NCBI GenBank assembly: GCA_029959085.1
Contig: JARWIR010000010.1
Location: 31,488,731 to 31,552,730, forward strand
Direction: 5' to 3'
DNA: 64,000 nucleotides
Source: Nemophila menziesii
Taxonomy: Eukaryota > Streptophyta > Magnoliopsida > Boraginales > Hydrophyllaceae
Position 1 is the first letter of the stretch; every line of letters starts with the position of its first letter. Below the pieces are notes generated by a model. The model was not told the DNA's origin and did not search any database. It was given only the letters and a program-made list of their open reading frames with translations. Shown piece after piece: positions 35,705 through 49,735 of this stretch. The position numbers and the translations under genes are program-made.

Positions 35705-37013
35705 CTTATTTGCACCTTCTTATTAATACGCATCCCTTTAAGCCAATTATCCCAAGGTATAAATATAGATAAACCATTCCCAAACTAATGAATAGTGAAA
35801 TCATGAACATGAAGTCTTAACTTGTTCCATATCAATTAATCATTCTATTTAATATTTATGCTCCATACACACCTCTCTTTGATCAAAATAGTATGTAAAA
35901 AAACTCCAAAGACTTGCAATTAATTTATACATCCTCCAACCCCCCCCCCCCCCATAAGGCACACTTTGTTCATAGTGCTAATATTTGGAATATTTAGACC
36001 TCCCTCTTCCATCGTTCTGCAACATGATTCCTAAGGTACCTTTGCTCCCCTTAATCCTTCCAAATTTTCTTTCCAAAGGAAGCTAGACATGTATTTATTA
36101 AGCTTGTATATCACATTTTTTGGCACTAAAAAGACTATGCACCAATAAAGCATTTTACTAATAAGAATAACTCTTATAAGTTCCACTCTCTCAGCATATG
36201 ACAAGAATTTATTACTACAATACAAAATAATTGTACATATTTTTCCTACCAGCATATTAGCTTCATATGATCCTAATTTCTTGGGATTAAAAAGGCACTC
36301 CAAGATATCTAATTGGAAATTTTCCTTCATTAATTCAAAGCACTCTTGATATCTCCTTCTTTACATTTTCTTCAACTCCACCATAATATATTATACTCTT
36401 ATGGTTATTTATCTTTAAGCATGAAAAACTTGAAAAGATATCAAGTCCAGATTTAGTGATAGTTGTTGAGGATATGTCATCATTGAGAAAGAGTAATAGA
36501 TCGTCAAATAAGATTACACGATTCAATCTCATTTGGTACATCTTGGATGAAATGAAAACTTCTTATTCTTTCCAATCTTTTTAAATATTGATGTAAATAC
36601 CTCCACACATAGCACAAATAGGCAGAGAAAAGAGGATCACACTGTCTCAAAACTTTTATCCTTTCAAAATTACCAATCTTCTCCTCATTGACATTAAGAG
36701 AGAATTTAAGAGTATTGATACACATCATAATCTATTTAATAAACTACTTAGAAAGGTCAAATTCCTGCAAAACTTTGAAAAGGAACTCCTAGTTTATTTT
36801 GTCATATGATTTTTATAGATCAATGTTAGTAGTGCATCTAAAAGTAATCATTTTCTTGTCATAACCATTCACTATATCCTCAGTCATCAATCACATATAT
36901 ACAAGTCTTCCACAAAAATTGACTGATTAGTAGACACAACTGAGTTAAGATCTTTTTGAGCATATTTGCAATCAACTTTGAAAGAGTCTTATACGATGTA
37001 TTGACACAAGATA
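35705..37013 (-). pseudogene. Old degenerate LINE RT fragment, unit 2
   Basis: Same frames and stops as 8590-9900, with LRQCDPLFSAYL in place of LRQCDPLLSAYL. The C homopolymer near 35940 is longer than in unit 1. Confidence 0.8.
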
Positions 37014-37993
37014 TAGATACGAAATTGTCTTACTTTTGTAGGACTACTTATGTTATGGATGATTTACACATTTATGCTATTAATTTCTCTCAAAATCCTT
37101 CATGGATCTATAGTATGTTGTCGATTTAAATAATCAAGATATATTCATAAATATTTAAAATAAATTATTTTTTGTTTACCTAATAATGGGTTTTTGTGTA
37201 TCTTCACATTGTTTTTTTAAATGGAAATATAACATTATAGGATTTGAGTATTTCAAATTTCTTATATATTTTTTTGATAAGATTCGTATCAACTACTAAT
37301 ACTACACTCTGTCAGGAAAACCGCGAATCGTTCCAAATCTTTATAAATTGATTTTCAAAAAATATTTGGACATTTTAAAATAGTAGGTCCATTTTTTATA
37401 TAAATAGTCAAATATAAAATATTTATTTTACTATTTTCTCATAATTATTATCTATAGGTTCATTCTATTTATTATTTTATTACTCATAGATAATTTGTCG
37501 TTTTAATATTTTGTTTTACTTAATTTTTCTGTGAACTAGTTTATTACGTGTACAATTTGTTATTAAAATAAAACATAACATTTAGGTTTTTACTTTAAAA
37601 AATTTAAAATCAATGGAGGTTATCTCTTTCGTTACAATTTTTTAGATTTGGGCAAATTTGGATTATATACTAGATCGAAGGGGGTTGAATCTCCATATCC
37701 CCCTTGAATTAGTACTTGATCATAGGATTGAACAAAAATGGTCCAAAGTAAAGTTTAGACTCAAATTGACCAAAGTTGGACCAATAAAAGAGCATTTCCC
37801 AGCTAAGCCCTTTTCTAGGGTCGGCCCAACACTTTCTCCATTCAAATATGATGCTTATCGGATCGGGTTAAAAAAAGATACATTAAAACTGAAACCTGAC
37901 CATATGTACATAAATTCACATAAACCATTAATTTTATTCATTCCTCAGATCTTTTTTTTTCATTTCCTACCTCTCTAAGCCTATTGACATAAT

Positions 37994-38047
37994 CTCTCTC
38001 TCTTCTCTCTCTTCTCTCTCTTCTCGCTCTCTCTTCTCTCTCTCTCT
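37994..38047 (+). repeat. CT/CTTCT microsatellite, unit 2
   Basis: Shorter by one 8-bp block than the unit-1 tract. Confidence 0.9.
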
Positions 38048-38572
38048 ACTGTGCGGATATGAACGTCATTGCTCCAACAGCTGGTTACACATGTCACACC
38101 CTGAAGTTGTTTCTGCAAGTCTTAACGGTGAGAAATTTCCTGTAGTATGTTTAAACAATAGATCTATGAAATATAAATAGTTTTTATAATCACATATTTA
38201 TATAGATTTAGGTATGTGTAATTAATTTATAATTTTTGTATATATTTCTGCATATATATGAACAAATATATATTACTATGTAGATCTAATGATCTAAGTA
38301 TTAAATTGATAAATTTATTTATATTTATTTAAGTTTTATTATTTATAATGATCTTTATGTATATATTTATGTCAATTATTTGTTGTATGTGTATAATTCT
38401 TTACATAACGGGTTTTAATCAATCATATCTCTAAATATCTATATTTTTATCACTTTATCAGTATCATTAAAGTATTTTGTAACTTGATAAAATTTATTGT
38501 TGTATTTTTGTAAATTGATATTGTTCTAGATTAAATTTGTAAGTAATATTATAATCTTATTCATTTAATTTA

Positions 38573-38943
38573 GAGAAAAATTACTTGTGGATACTCATTG
38601 TTTCGCAATTTGGACAAATAAGTACCCAAATTTACAAAAGTGTATAAATAGGCACCCAATATTCCGTTGTTAGGCCCACGTTAGTACCCGTCGTGAAGTT
38701 ATGCGTTAAATACCATGAGTCAATAAATAACACCAGAACCCTATTTCAAATTAAGAAAGTTGGGTACGTTTTTGTCCGTTTTTGTAAACTTGGGTACTTC
38801 ATTTTCGAGGGAAAGGGTAGTCACGTCATTGACACATGGCATTTAAAGACAAATTTCATGATATGTACTAACGGGAGCCTTAAAACGGAACATTGGGGAC
38901 CTGTTTGTCCACTTTTTTAAACTTGGATTTCATGAGAGAATTT
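38573..38943. mobile_element. Element with long imperfect inverted arms, unit 2
   Basis: Same arms as 11466-11836; I noticed no difference between the units in the arms. Confidence 0.6.
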
Positions 38944-41590
38944 TCTATTTTTAATTTATACTATTAAGTATTATATAATTTGTATTATGTGTTCTTATAT
39001 CTATTTTTTAACGTATTACTTAATTATAATTAATAATTATATAAGAAGACAAAAAAATAGTATGGATTTTACAAATTATTTAGCCCGCAGTTAAAGAGAG
39101 ATTCGTTATGATAAAAAACAAGACTTAATTTGAAATGACTTAGTTTGATCGAACCCAAACTGATCCAAAATAAAACCAAAATTAAGGATTTCATAAATAG
39201 GTTAGGGTGATTTTTTTAAACCGAACCCAATAGGCTTGGATTACTCGTATAGGCCTACGGGGCAGGTAACCCACCCTAGCTCATATCTACCTGATCATCC
39301 ATAAATATTTTAAATAATTTGATATATAATATATTATTCAATGACAATATCTAATTTCTCTTAACTTTCTACATGTCATGTATATGCGTAGAGAATATTT
39401 CACTTATTGGACAAGGTCGTTGATCATGTCATTTCAATAAAAGACAGCAATGAAGAAGGTAAGCCACACTACTATTTATTAGAAAATAATATTTTAATTA
39501 TGGGCTAAAATTTGGATGGCTAAATTAGGCTTATCTGATATATTTTAATTTTTGGGTCAATCATCTAGTATCCTAAAGTTTTTTTGAAATAGAAAATGAC
39601 AATTTTTATTATATTATCATATCATAGTTATAGTTAGTTATTTATATGTCTACTATACCTTTTTATTTTATTAGTTAAATATATTTTGTCTTTTTAATAT
39701 TCATCTCATTATTTTTTGTATATATTTGGTTATTTAGGTATACAAATGATTAAAAAACTAAAATTATACTGTCTAAATTTGTAATTTAGGATTTTTTTTG
39801 ATTTGGTTTATTGAAGAAAATCAAAATATTATTGGCAAATTTGGACTACAATCCAAACTAGCACCCATATTCCCGTAGACTAGGCAAACTAAGTCATTGC
39901 ATAGTGACATAATATATTAAATAAATCTTGGCTATATGAAGCCAAGCAATTGTTAATTAAAATTATGTATATAAATTTACCTTTAAAAATATGCATATTT
40001 AGCCAAGATCTCGCAAAATAAATACAAAAATCTATTTTAAATAAAATTTAATATTAAAGATGACATATAAATATAGTCATAAGAGATTAATTGTATCATA
40101 TGATGTACAACAATTCTTAGTTAGAAAATATATGAAAAAATAAATTACTAAAATTTAATAATAATTACACCTGAATAATTTGGATATATTTTTTTAAAAT
40201 TGCATTAATATTGCTTACATAAATTAAATTCTCAAGAACATCAACTTTCTCATTATATCTATTAAAGGTTTTGTAAAAAGTTTTATTTTAATTTATTTGG
40301 TTAGAGATATAATTGATAAGTAAATAATTTTTATGATAAAACAATTCATTATTTGAGGGATAAATTCAACATTAATCCTTATAATATCTAAAAATACAAA
40401 AATATATCATGTTAAAAAATTTACAAAAATATCTCTGTAATAGTTTAAAATGGACAAAAATACACCAGATTAAGGTTCATGTGTATGCGCTATGTTGTTG
40501 GGATTCTTGTTGTGATATATGATTATTTTATACATAAATTGTTAAATGTATAAATAAAAATTTTGACTCTAATAATTTATTTCACAATCTAAATTAGAAT
40601 AAAGAATACATTACATTCTTATAATATACACCACATAGTTGCAATGATTGGATCATTCAACTGAAACTTAAATCCACAACAACTTTTTTTATTAAGATGT
40701 TATACATTTTTATATATTTTATAGCACACATCAAGGTTACAGTAAACTAAATTCAATTATTTATTTACATCTTTATCAATTTATATACTTCATAAAATCA
40801 CATTCTTATTGTCATAAATTTGATAAAAAAAATATTTTAATCATTTATAAGTTTATATTAATCAATAATTTATTTTTATTATAAACTTATAGTTTGGCTT
40901 AAAATAATTATAGATGTGATCCAATAATCGTGCTATTTATAATAAAAAATAAAATTTAGTTGATGCTACTTTATTAGTATTTTTTTAAAATATATAGTTC
41001 ACAAGAAAAAGTGATAATGACAAATACTTCGTATTGAATTTAAATTATTAGTTTGTATTGGAGTTTACTTTATGACGAAGTTTTGACAGAATAAAGTATT
41101 AGTGAAAGTAATAGTTGGGTTGACAGTTACATTTTTTATTTACAAACTTAGCTTATGGATTTCAGTGTATTTTTTATTTATTTAGGAGATTCTTATAAGT
41201 TAACATGACGATTTACAAACTATCATGGGAAATACAACCCAATAAGGAGAAGTGAGCGATGTAGAAGAATGAAAAACAAGGACTTGGAAGAAAACATTAT
41301 GAATAGAAATTGAAGAAAGCGAAAAAGAAGAAGGAGAAGAAGAATAGCAAAATATCAATTTATAATACTTTTTCTGTTTTCAGTTTCTTTTAGGATATTA
41401 ATAAACTACTGTCTCGAGGAGTTTTATGTTGTTTGTTGTTAGTTCTTACTTAAGTTTTTATTGCTTGTATTGAGTACTCTATATAAGGTTGTTTAAGATA
41501 ATTGTTGTTGCTTGTATGGAATAACACTGAACTATTAATGTGATTATTTACTATATATAAGGTCTATCAAGATAACAGATGGGATGTTGA
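38944..41590. other. AT-rich stretch without a recognised gene, unit 2
   Basis: Collinear with 11837-14480; fewer than ten substitutions noticed over about 2.6 kb, no coding sequence. Confidence 0.6.
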
Positions 41591-41779
41591 GTTTGGTGGG
41601 ATTCTAAGTTTGGTGGGAAAATCCCACCAAATAACAACATACAAAAACACCACCCAGATATGAGAAAACAAAGGAGAATTAATGATAACAATAGAATCTT
41701 CAATTTTTAATTCAAATAAACAACAAAAATAACACTAAAAAAATAAAAATAAACTCAAAGAGAGGAACAAATTTTTTTT

Positions 41780-42420
41780 GTAGTTGTTGTGATTCAAACC
41801 AATATCAATAGGCAAATGTAGAGATTATGGATAATGTTGTGACCATTGTGCTCAATGAGCTTTCGATTATAACCTTTACTATATATATTCTTATTTTGGT
41901 ATTTATTGTATGAAATAATCTAGTATACTAAACTGTTTAAGTTCATTGTTGTTGAATGTATGTACGACAAAACTAGTAGTATACTAGTTTGGTAGGCAAA
42001 AAATCCAACCAAATGGGATTAGGTAACTAGCCAAGGCCTTGGTCATCTAATCTAGTAGTAGAGGTTTAAACCGAGTCAATGACTATGAATCCAAAATGGC
42101 TCTCCTATGTAATAAAATAAAAAAAACTATTAGTATACTAGTTTGGTGAAAGAAACATCCCACCAAAAGAGACACACAATCTTTTTTTTGTAGTTGTGGT
42201 GATTCGAACCAAGATCAATTGGAAAATAAGAGCTTATGTATAATTTTTGTGACCATTGTGCTCAATGAGCTTTCGATATTATCCTTTACTATATATATTT
42301 TTATTTTGGTATTGATTGTATGAAAACATCTAGTATACAAAATTGTTTAAGTTCATTGTTGTTGATTGTTGGATGACACAACTAGTAGTATACTAGTTTG
42401 GTGGGCAAAATCCCACCAAA
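41780..42420 (+). repeat. Local direct repeat, period about 410 bp, unit 2
   Basis: Same two diverged segments as at 14672-15312. Confidence 0.8.
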
Positions 42421-42709
42421 TGGAAAAAAAACAAAAACAACTCTCCGGGATGAAAAACAACTCCCCACTAAGTGAAAACGGAAGAAAAAAACCTGGAAAA
42501 AGCTATAACTCAGAAAATATACAATATATAAATGGAATATAATGTGCTAAACAACTCATTTAAAGTGGAAACAATAAAAATAACACAAAAACAATGCTTT
42601 TAGAAATCACAAAGCTTATTACGAAGATTTTAGTGTTTTAACAAATCAATTACGGAAAAAGTAATACTAAACTAGGATAATTGTGTGTGATGTTATGTGA
42701 ATCAGAATA

Positions 42710-45022
42710 TCAGATAAGTGCATCGCATGTAGATTTGTTGTGATAAGCATACTCGTTGCAACGACCACAAAGCCACTTAGACCAAGTAAACACAACTTCA
42801 GAAGAATACCGATTTTTTTACGGCCTACCGGGCAGCCGCTTCACGGAAGGTGGCTGGATTACCAAATCATCGACAGGTGGAGCGGGATCAGATAAGTAGA
42901 TAGTTCTGGAATACTTTGAGAATAGGTTTCAATGTACTTCGAAGAAGATAAGTAAGGATCGACATATTTATAATGTTCTAAAGGTCGAAATTGATGAAGG
43001 GCTTCTAGTGCGTGTGGACACGAAAAACCATCAACCTGCCAATGAAAACACAAACAAGTGTACTTGATAATATCGACCGTCATAACTGGATCTGACATAA
43101 CTTGAAAAATGTGATCGCTTGATGGTTTAACCAACCATGGACGGCATGTATCGTAGTTGATCCAGTACCTCAAATCAGGATCTCTTGCAAGAAATCTCTC
43201 GTATGCTTTTGCTTCGATTAATCGATCGTGAATTTGAACGATCAAGAGATTACGGATGTTGTCTATTAGCTCGGTTATCGGTAAATCCCGCAACTTCTTT
43301 ATTTGACTGTTAAACGACTCAGCGGCGTTTGAAGTCAGCTCACCGTATCTCTTTCCTAGAAAAAACGCATCTGCATATTGTTCCCTCGACAAATTATCCA
43401 TGAAGTCAGAAGCTTTATTGATGCATGTGAGGAAGAATAACTCGAGACAACACTCGTACTCCTCTTCGTTAACAGCATTGGCACAGTTATCGAGTAAAAC
43501 AGACAAAATTTTGAAAGTACCGGCACATCTTCTTCAGATTCTGTTTCAGATGGAACATACAAAAACCGTGAAACGCGTTAGGGAACGCACACTTCAATGC
43601 TATAGGAATACCGGGATGACGGTCTGAAATAAAAGTCAACACACGGTCAGACACGAGAGGAGCAAGAAACTTCAGGAAAGAAGTCCAATTGTTTGCATCT
43701 TCGGAGAGTATGATAGAAAAAGCTGCTACGGGGAAAAGACCTAAAATAAGTAATTTTTTAAGTAAAAACATAAAGATAAAACAAAAACAAAACAGAAAAG
43801 CTAGATATCTTAGAAACAAGGCATAAAAGAACAGTACATGTTTGGTGGAAAAAATCCCACCAAATACAAACTGCAAAAAAAAGGAAAAGTAATCTGATTA
43901 CCCCTGTTTGTGTATTTTTCAATGGATGTGAGAAGAGTCCCCTTGAACTTTGACTTGAGAAAAGTAGCACCGATGAATAGAAGCGGGCGGCAAGCACGGA
44001 AACCGGCAATACAAGCACCGAAAGCAAAGTGACAACTCTCGAATGAACGTGTGATGGGATCCACTTGTAAAGAGGAATGTGAAGAAGGATCTGCGGCTTT
44101 AAGTTTTTCAAAGTATGCCTCGATAAGATTGTATGAAATACCAGAATCCCTGAAAATTTCATCTTGGGCTTTGTGTAAAGATGTTCCTGCGATTTTATAC
44201 CATATGTTATATCCGTAATGGTGTTTAAGATGAAGAATTATATCTTTGGGAGTCATAGAAATTCTTCTTGCTCGGACTTCATCGAGAATAACATCTTTAA
44301 CCACATCCGAAGATAAAACCCCGGTTTTCATTGACTTATCTGGTTCCCCGCAAGTGCGATTATTCGTGAAGTTTTCATGTAAAGACAATGATTCCCTTTC
44401 TCGACTGAAGCATATACATACCATGGACAACCTTTGGATTCCTTCTTTTTACAATAAACACTGACTTTCGAAGCATTATTGTGACCAAAATCGAAAAAGT
44501 AACCTAATTCGCAAGCATATTTTGCTAGACAAACTCTGAATTCCTTAACACCATCACGATAAGACTCACTGACTGACTTTAATAATTTGTCCCAGTTATG
44601 GCTTCGAAGTTTCTTAGGTTTATGAAGTAAATCTAAAGAACCGTCTCCTGAACGAAGAACAGCCGCGAGAGATTGAACCGAAACTGAACTATCAATAAAA
44701 ATGGAAGAACTGGTTGAACTTGATGCTCAACTATAACCAGATAATGTACTAACTGAAACACTACCATCGATAACATTAATTTATAAGTCACCTATGCTAG
44801 AATACTCAACTAACCAAGTAATAGTTGAAAAATCAGCTTCCGAAACAAGTTTGCTACTTCGCGGACCATATGAATAATCATACTTCACAAGTGGATGACA
44901 AAGAGAAGGCCACCTCTTTCACTAACATAAGACTTGATATCAGCAAATGAATGTAATAACTCAAAAGTATAAAAAGCATTATCATCCCCCAATTTGAACT
45001 CTACTAACACAGAAGAAGACAT
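42710..45022 (-). pseudogene. MULE transposase pseudogene, unit 2
   Basis: Same domain order, intron and breaks as the unit-1 copy. It carries one more lesion: a 2-bp insertion near 44913 shifts the N-terminal module after KSYVSER, so unit 2 is more decayed at the 5' end. The FPNAFHGFCMFHLKQN motif is closer to the family consensus (Asn-Ala, Cys) than in unit 1 (FPIAFHGFFMFH). Confidence 0.87.
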
Positions 45023-45273
45023 TGAAATTTGCAAAAAAACGTGAAACAAAAACAAATTATACGTCACGGCTACTAAAAAGACAATGTACATGAAAAATGA
45101 AACAACAACATAAGGCATAAGAATATAAACAACACTGAAATAGTTGGGAAAAACAAAGACAGTTTGTTTGGTTGGAAATGTCCCACAAAATACAAAGATA
45201 GTTTGTTTGGTGGGAAAATTTCCACCAAAACAAACTGAATAAAAAGTACACGCAAACAGTTTATTTCTGAGGT

Positions 45274-45826
45274 AATTGCACCATACAGCCTTGTATCATC
45301 CAAAAATTGAACTATAGGTCCCTATTGTTTGATTCTATTGCATTATAAGACCTTGATTTATGAAAAATCTGCAATACATATCACTATATCCATTTTTCTG
45401 AAATAATTGCACAATACAAACTTATATAATGCATACATTGCAATATAGGACCCTATTGTTTGAGTCTATTATTATAAGACCTTGTTTCATGCAAAATCTT
45501 CAATATATATCACTATATCCATTTTTATATACTAATTGCACAATACAAATTTATATAATGCATAAATTACAATATAGGGCCCTATTGTTTGAGTCTATTC
45601 TATTATAAGACCTTGTTTCATGCAAAATCTGCAATATATATCACTATATCGATTTTATGAAGTAATCGCACAATACAAACTTATATAATGCATAAATTGC
45701 GATATAGGTCCCTATTGTTTGAGTACATTGCATTATAAGATCTTGATTTATGCAAAATCTGCAATATGTATCACTATATCCATTTTTCTGAACTAATTGC
45801 ACAATACACACTCATATAATGCTTAA
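45274..45826 (+). repeat. 130-bp tandem repeat, unit 2
   Basis: Same copy number and phase as in unit 1. Confidence 0.9.
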
Positions 45827-46745
45827 TGCTTAATGCTTATGTAAGTAAATGATTATAAGTCAGCTCATTCTAGAGCTGAAGAAGCTATAAAAGCACTTAA
45901 ATCGTAGAATATTTCTTCTTTCGAAGAACATGATAGTTCAATTATCGGTGATGATGATGAATATCTTCATAAATCTTTAGAACATGACAAATATGAGCTC
46001 TTAAAAAACAAGATGAGTCATCGTATTTTGGTTTACAAGCACTCGATGTAAAAAAACTAAAAATCAGACAATCAAAGCTAAAAACAGAAGAAAATGAGAA
46101 AAAACAATGTAAAAAAATGAGAGAACATGAATTACCTAACTGAAGATGATAAAACAGAACAAAATCACAACAATTTGATGTAAATGAAGAAGAAAAACAT
46201 AATGACAGCAAAAGCTGAGAATTCAAGGTAAGAATTAGAGGAAAATTTGAAAAAAAGAAACAAATTCAAACGTACTAAACAGCGGAAAGGAAATTCGAAG
46301 GTACCTGTATAATGAGATGATTAAACACGCATGAATTGCAGCAGAAAATTTGAAAAAAAAATGACGCCGGATTGAAGTAATCACCATTAAAGTTGTTTAA
46401 GAGAAAGAGAGAAGAGAGGTGTGGGGTGAGGAGAGAGAGAAAGATATCAGCAAAAAAGAAATAAAAGAAAAGGAAATGAAATAATAAAAGGTAATAAAGA
46501 GGTAAAAAAGGAAACTAGATTTTGTTAGGGGACTTTTAAAGACAATATAAATTAGAAGATGGGAGAGGGCAATTATTATTAGATTAGTGACTTAGATGGT
46601 AATTTTTCTCTTTTTTTTATTGCCAGACTAGGCCGATTTCTCTTTTTGGTCTTCGTTTTCATATTTTTGTCTTCTCTGTAACAATATTATTTTCCATTTT
46701 TTATCATTTCTCCTACTATAACCAATCACCACAACCTATTCTATA
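45827..46745. other. Spacer with a short exon-like fragment, unit 2
   Basis: Collinear with 18716-19634. The protein-like stretch differs by two codons (ERDKYE to EHDKYE, MSRRIL to MSHRIL); still unrecognised. Confidence 0.3.
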
Positions 46746-47171
46746 AATCGCCCCGCCTAGGCTTCAGTTGCTTACGCCTAGTTAAAATTCTAGGCGTTTT
46801 TGCCTAACTCCTTAGTCATCGTGAATAGGCGCCTACCCCGTCTAGAGGCAGATTAATGGCAAAAAATGGCCGCCTAAGCGCCGATTAATGGAAAAACATG
46901 CTTGCATAGGCCTTCTTATTATTTTCCATATCCTCGAGAATCCTTTAATTGATAGTATAACTCAATTTTTAGTATTTTTTATATTTACCAAAGTGTTGTT
47001 AGATGAATTTTATGACTTGAATAGTTAAAATTGCTATAATTACTATATATATTACTAAATATACAAAATTACACAACGGGATTCAAAATCGTATAATTCC
47101 GCCTAGGGCCCCATGTAATCCCGACTAGGCGTTAAGCCCCGGTCGACCGCTTAGGCCGCAAATCCGATATT
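46746..47171. repeat. GCCTAGGC-rich palindromic repeat, unit 2
   Basis: Same two GC-rich blocks as at 19635-20060, with one or two substitutions. Confidence 0.55.
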
Positions 47172-49281
47172 TACAATATAGACCACAACATATAAACGTT
47201 AGAATTTCAAAGTCTCATTCACAAATATCCATGTTTGATTACCTTAATGTCATCAGAAGTTTGGAATGATTATTTGCCAATACAAGACCACCTCTGTTAA
47301 ATCATGTATTTCTTTAACATGATTGAATTCCATTGATTGTTGTATTTGTAATAGCATATGCAATGGTTATTGAAATTATTTCAGTGGCACTTTCAACAAA
47401 ATCAATAATCTCTTCTCTGGTCAGAAAGTAATGTTGTTCTTAGATGAATCAGAGAAAACGAAGAAAAGGAAAAAGAAGAAAAAAGGAATAGGCATGATAA
47501 AGTAATATTCATGTAATCTAGGTAAAACGTCGTACCCATGTAATTTTTTTTAAAACGTGCTAGCCAGGGGCAGATCTTATATAGGTCCAAGGAGGTTTAA
47601 GGCCCACCTGAACCTGTAAATTTTATCACACATAAATATAATTTTATTCTGAAATATAGTTAACCTTTTATGAACATGTATGTAAAACTTGCATGAACTA
47701 AAAGACACATAAATCATTCTGGTTTAGTGGTTCAATATCTTTATATATTTTAGGATAGAATAGAGGTCAAGGGTTCAATTTAGTTTATATAATTATTTTG
47801 GAGGGATAATCTCATCTATTAAAAGACGAGAAGTGTAATGGTGTTTTATTCTGATATTTGCATTTTGACATTAATTACTAGTTATATATTTATGTATTCT
47901 ATTTTTAATTCAAAAAATTCAAGAAACATTGACTTTCGAATTCTCTTATATTTGAAGTCCCATCAATTTATCTGTTCGTGGTAAAAAAAACTCATGAAAT
48001 TATAGTGACTATATTTGAGTTAAATTAAATTTCTATGTAGAGGAATAATCAAGGTTTCATATATCAGATCCATTTTGTATTTATATTGTGATTGTTAACA
48101 AGCCATAGGCACACCTGTCACACATCTTTTTAACCAATATTGATCTGCTAATTCAAGTAGAGACCGTATCATGTTAATCACTACCTGAAATTTATAAATG
48201 AAGTTGAATATTAATAAATAAATAAAATATTTTCATGAATGACATATGTTGTCATAAAAACAAAACCTTGGCAAAGCAACTTATAGTATCTAAACATGTG
48301 ACACAAATAACTCAACTGATTGTACAGGTCTACTTCTTATACTATACAAAGTGGCATAGAAAATACAATAATTTGGTGATATATCTGATGATGCACACTT
48401 TAGTTTAAATATGTAATTTATTAAGGGTTTCAGTTAATAATCTAAATGTAATTATGTGAAAGGACGATTGGGCCACTTTAAGGGATTATTTTTATATTTT
48501 TTTTGTTGAAGGTATTTGATTTTCTGTAATTTGGAAAATAATCTTTTGGAGGGGTATCAATTGTACTGACCCTTAGTTTATGGAGGAATAGTCCAATAAA
48601 AAAAGAAAAAAAAAACCTTTTTCAGATGACGCCCATTACAATGGGGATAATTGGTGCAACGTGCGTCTCGTAATTCAAACTATTAGTGCTATACTTGCAC
48701 ATTTCATCATCACACTGAAACACAATACAAAATTTAGTATAAGACATTTTTAGTCATTACATTGTATGATATTTTAGTTTGCATTCAATTGTACATTAAT
48801 AAAGTACCTGGTTTTGTATCAAGGCAGTATATATCTTTCCAAGATCCACTTCTTTAGGACATTTAGGACAACGCAATTTATGCCATACATTTTTCACTTC
48901 AGGGTTACTAGGGATTGATGATGAATATATAGTAGCACACTCATATCTATCCAAACAGTTAGGGCATGACAAACTGTTTGGATAGATTGAAGAAAATAAA
49001 GAGACTTGTATAAGTTTTATTTGACAAAACAATGCAATTACAATGTCTTTACATGCTAGCTAAAAGTTTTAGTATAAAAAAGGATAAACACCTCTCTTAT
49101 TATTTAATGATAAAGTATGATTAATGAATGCTTTACCTGATTTGTTTTAGAACTTAAAAAACTCAGAATTTATAATGTTTGTTATAATGTGAAAAACAAT
49201 ATTAATTCAAGCTTACCTTGGTTGAATCAAAGGCCTAAAGAGTCAGCTAAACGAGCTGAACTGGTTCCTATATTTAGAACA

Positions 49282-49735
49282 TTGTTTGGATTTATTTTTT
49301 TAAAGGAAAGGAAAGGAAATGATAGGAATAAATTTTCCTTTCCTTTGTTTGAATTCGTTTTTTAATTAAAGGAAAGTAATTCAGTGGATTGCAGAATCCT
49401 TTATTTTTCTTTAAAACGTCAATTATTTAATCCTCCCATTTTGGAGTCATTTCAAAGGAAAGGAAATGATTATTTTTTTAAATGTCACAACTAACCTTAT
49501 AATTTAAATATATAATATTTTTATATAACACGAAAAAGGTATAAAGGTATTTTTGTGTAAAATAATCCTTTCCTTTAATAATGTGAATCCAAACAAGTGA
49601 TTCTTTAATCAATTACTTTCTTTTCTTTTATTAAAATTTTTATAATCCAAACACGGTTATCACTTTACTTTCCATTCCTTTAATATTTTTATATTCCTAT
49701 CATTTCCGTTCGTTTGATAATCTGAATCCAAACAA
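49282..49735. mobile_element. MITE with long TIRs, unit 2
   Basis: Same termini as the unit-1 copy. Near 49585 it has an internal GAATCCAAACAAG, a copy of the terminal motif, where unit 1 reads GAAAAACAAG. Confidence 0.8.

Larger units (their letters stand above)
41592..45229. repeat. Palindrome cluster TTTGGTGGG-n-CCCACCAAA, unit 2
   Basis: All seven copies are present in the same places. The last one (ending 45229) has a single change that weakens its right arm (TTCCACC for TCCCACC). Confidence 0.85.
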
